From contig PMFP01000038.1 of the NCBI GenBank assembly GCA_003155175.1, positions 1 through 7,401 on the forward strand: a stretch of 7,401 nucleotides of DNA, written 5' to 3'. Made by a program: the position numbers and the translations under genes. Position 1 is the first letter of the stretch. Every line of letters begins with the position of its first letter. Shown in pieces: positions 6,853 through 7,401 of the stretch. Below the pieces are notes generated by a model that was not told where the DNA came from, did no database searches, and saw only the letters and a list, made by a program, of their open reading frames with translations. The stretch comes from Vulcanimicrobiota bacterium (lineage in GTDB: Bacteria > Vulcanimicrobiota > Vulcanimicrobiia > Vulcanimicrobiales > Vulcanimicrobiaceae).

Positions 6853-7401
6853 GCCGAACCGGATTCTTTCCGACTCGGCGCAGTCGACCGTGTCCACGGT
6901 CCGCGAGTTCGGCGCGATGCTCATTCCGTTCACCGACAAAGAACGCGGCGCCGCGCGCATCAACGCGTCGCTGAGGAGCTTCGCCAAACCGGGAACGTGG
7001 TTCGCGCCGATGTGGGCGATCATGGTCGGCGCGATCGGCTCGCCGAACTCGCACTGGGATTTTCTCACGATCGGCCGCATCTTGCTGGCGATGTTCATGG
7101 CCGGTCCGCTCCTGTGCGCCTTTTCCCAGGTCGTCAACGACCACTTCGACCGCGACGTGGACCGCATCAACGAACCGGACCGCCCGACGGCCGCCAACCA
7201 GCTCGACGCGCGCACGATTTGGATCGTCGCGGCCGTGCTGGCCGCCCTCGCGCTCGGGATCGCGTTCTTGCTGGGCAGGACCGTCGGGTACCTCGCGCTT
7301 GCCGGAATGGTGCTGGCGCTTGCTTACAGCGTGCCGCCGATTCGCCTTAAGGCCCGCAACGGCTGGCTCGCCAACACCGCGTGCGCGTTCTCGTACGAGG
7401 G
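6845..7401 (+). CDS. bchG: Bacteriochlorophyll synthase BchG (UbiA-family prenyltransferase), 3' end cut by the window
   Basis: Membrane enzyme that esterifies bacteriochlorophyllide with geranylgeranyl or phytyl diphosphate, the last or nearly last step of the pigment pathway. The 185 visible residues show the KPGTWFAPMWAIMVG segment (48-62, TM1), the Asp-rich diphosphate/Mg site NDHFDRDVD (98-106) followed by RINEPDRP, further TM segments, and YSVPPIRLKARNGWLANTACAFSYEG near the cut end. The NGW...SYEG pattern is characteristic of chlorophyll synthases rather than of other UbiA enzymes. I prefer GTG 6845, which overlaps the bchB stop by 8 bp; ATG 6917 is an in-frame alternative that would remove 24 residues of a rather long polar N-terminus. 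No strong Shine-Dalgarno precedes the GTG. Oddities: the usual RPIPSG after the Asp-rich site is RPTAAN, and NDW is NDH. Confidence 0.92.
   Translation, partial: MAKPNRILSDSAQSTVSTVREFGAMLIPFTDKERGAARINASLRSFAKPGTWFAPMWAIMVGAIGSPNSHWDFLTIGRILLAMFMAGPLLCAFSQVVNDHFDRDVDRINEPDRPTAANQLDARTIWIVAAVLAALALGIAFLLGRTVGYLALAGMVLALAYSVPPIRLKARNGWLANTACAFSYE

Noticed and set aside
5929..7215. 428-codon minus-strand open frame opposite bchB and bchG
   Set aside because: Spans two overlapping well-supported genes on the opposite strand and shows no family features.

Overview
This window is part of a bacteriochlorophyll biosynthesis locus from a GC-rich anoxygenic phototrophic bacterium. The evidence is a full set of dark-operative protochlorophyllide reductase (DPOR) genes (bchL, bchN, bchB) followed at once by the 5' part of the bacteriochlorophyll synthase gene bchG. 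The proteins are clearly of the bacterial Bch type but diverge from the purple-bacterial and green-bacterial sequences I remember. An uncultured or recently cultured phototrophic lineage, for example Eremiobacterota (formerly WPS-2), would fit. That placement is a guess, because the window holds no phylogenetic marker.

Layout. Minus strand, bases 1-2886: resB -> ccsA (resC) -> fni, transcribed right to left. The genes overlap by 4 bp (ATGA) and 1 bp (TAGTG), so this looks like one operon. ResB and CcsA form the System II cytochrome c heme-attachment complex. Fni is type 2 isopentenyl-diphosphate isomerase and is cut by the left window edge. Bases 2887-3212: a 326-bp divergent intergenic region with a perfect 9-bp inverted repeat (3136-3157) upstream of bchL. 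Plus strand, bases 3213-7401: bchL, bchN, bchB, bchG, with a 17-bp gap, a 4-bp overlap and an 8-bp overlap, so again very probably one operon. bchG is cut by the right edge.

How the genes work together. BchL is the ATP-dependent electron donor to BchN-BchB, which reduces ring D of protochlorophyllide without light. BchG attaches the isoprenoid tail to the finished bacteriochlorophyllide. Fni balances the IPP and DMAPP pools that feed that tail, the carotenoids and the quinones. ResB-CcsA matures the c-type cytochromes that commonly carry electrons to photosynthetic reaction centres. The two divergent operons therefore both plausibly serve phototrophy.

The main points for a second look are in the proteins. 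BchB keeps the cluster-ligating Asp36 and the catalytic Asp, but has Ala at the position of an otherwise well-conserved Cys (residue 94) and has lost the usual GDATH motif. BchG has an altered motif after its Asp-rich site. The inverted repeat carries a CRP-family-like GTGA-N6-TCAC core. I found no mobile elements, tRNA or rRNA genes, CRISPR arrays or convincing terminators, and nothing that needs a wholly new system to explain it.
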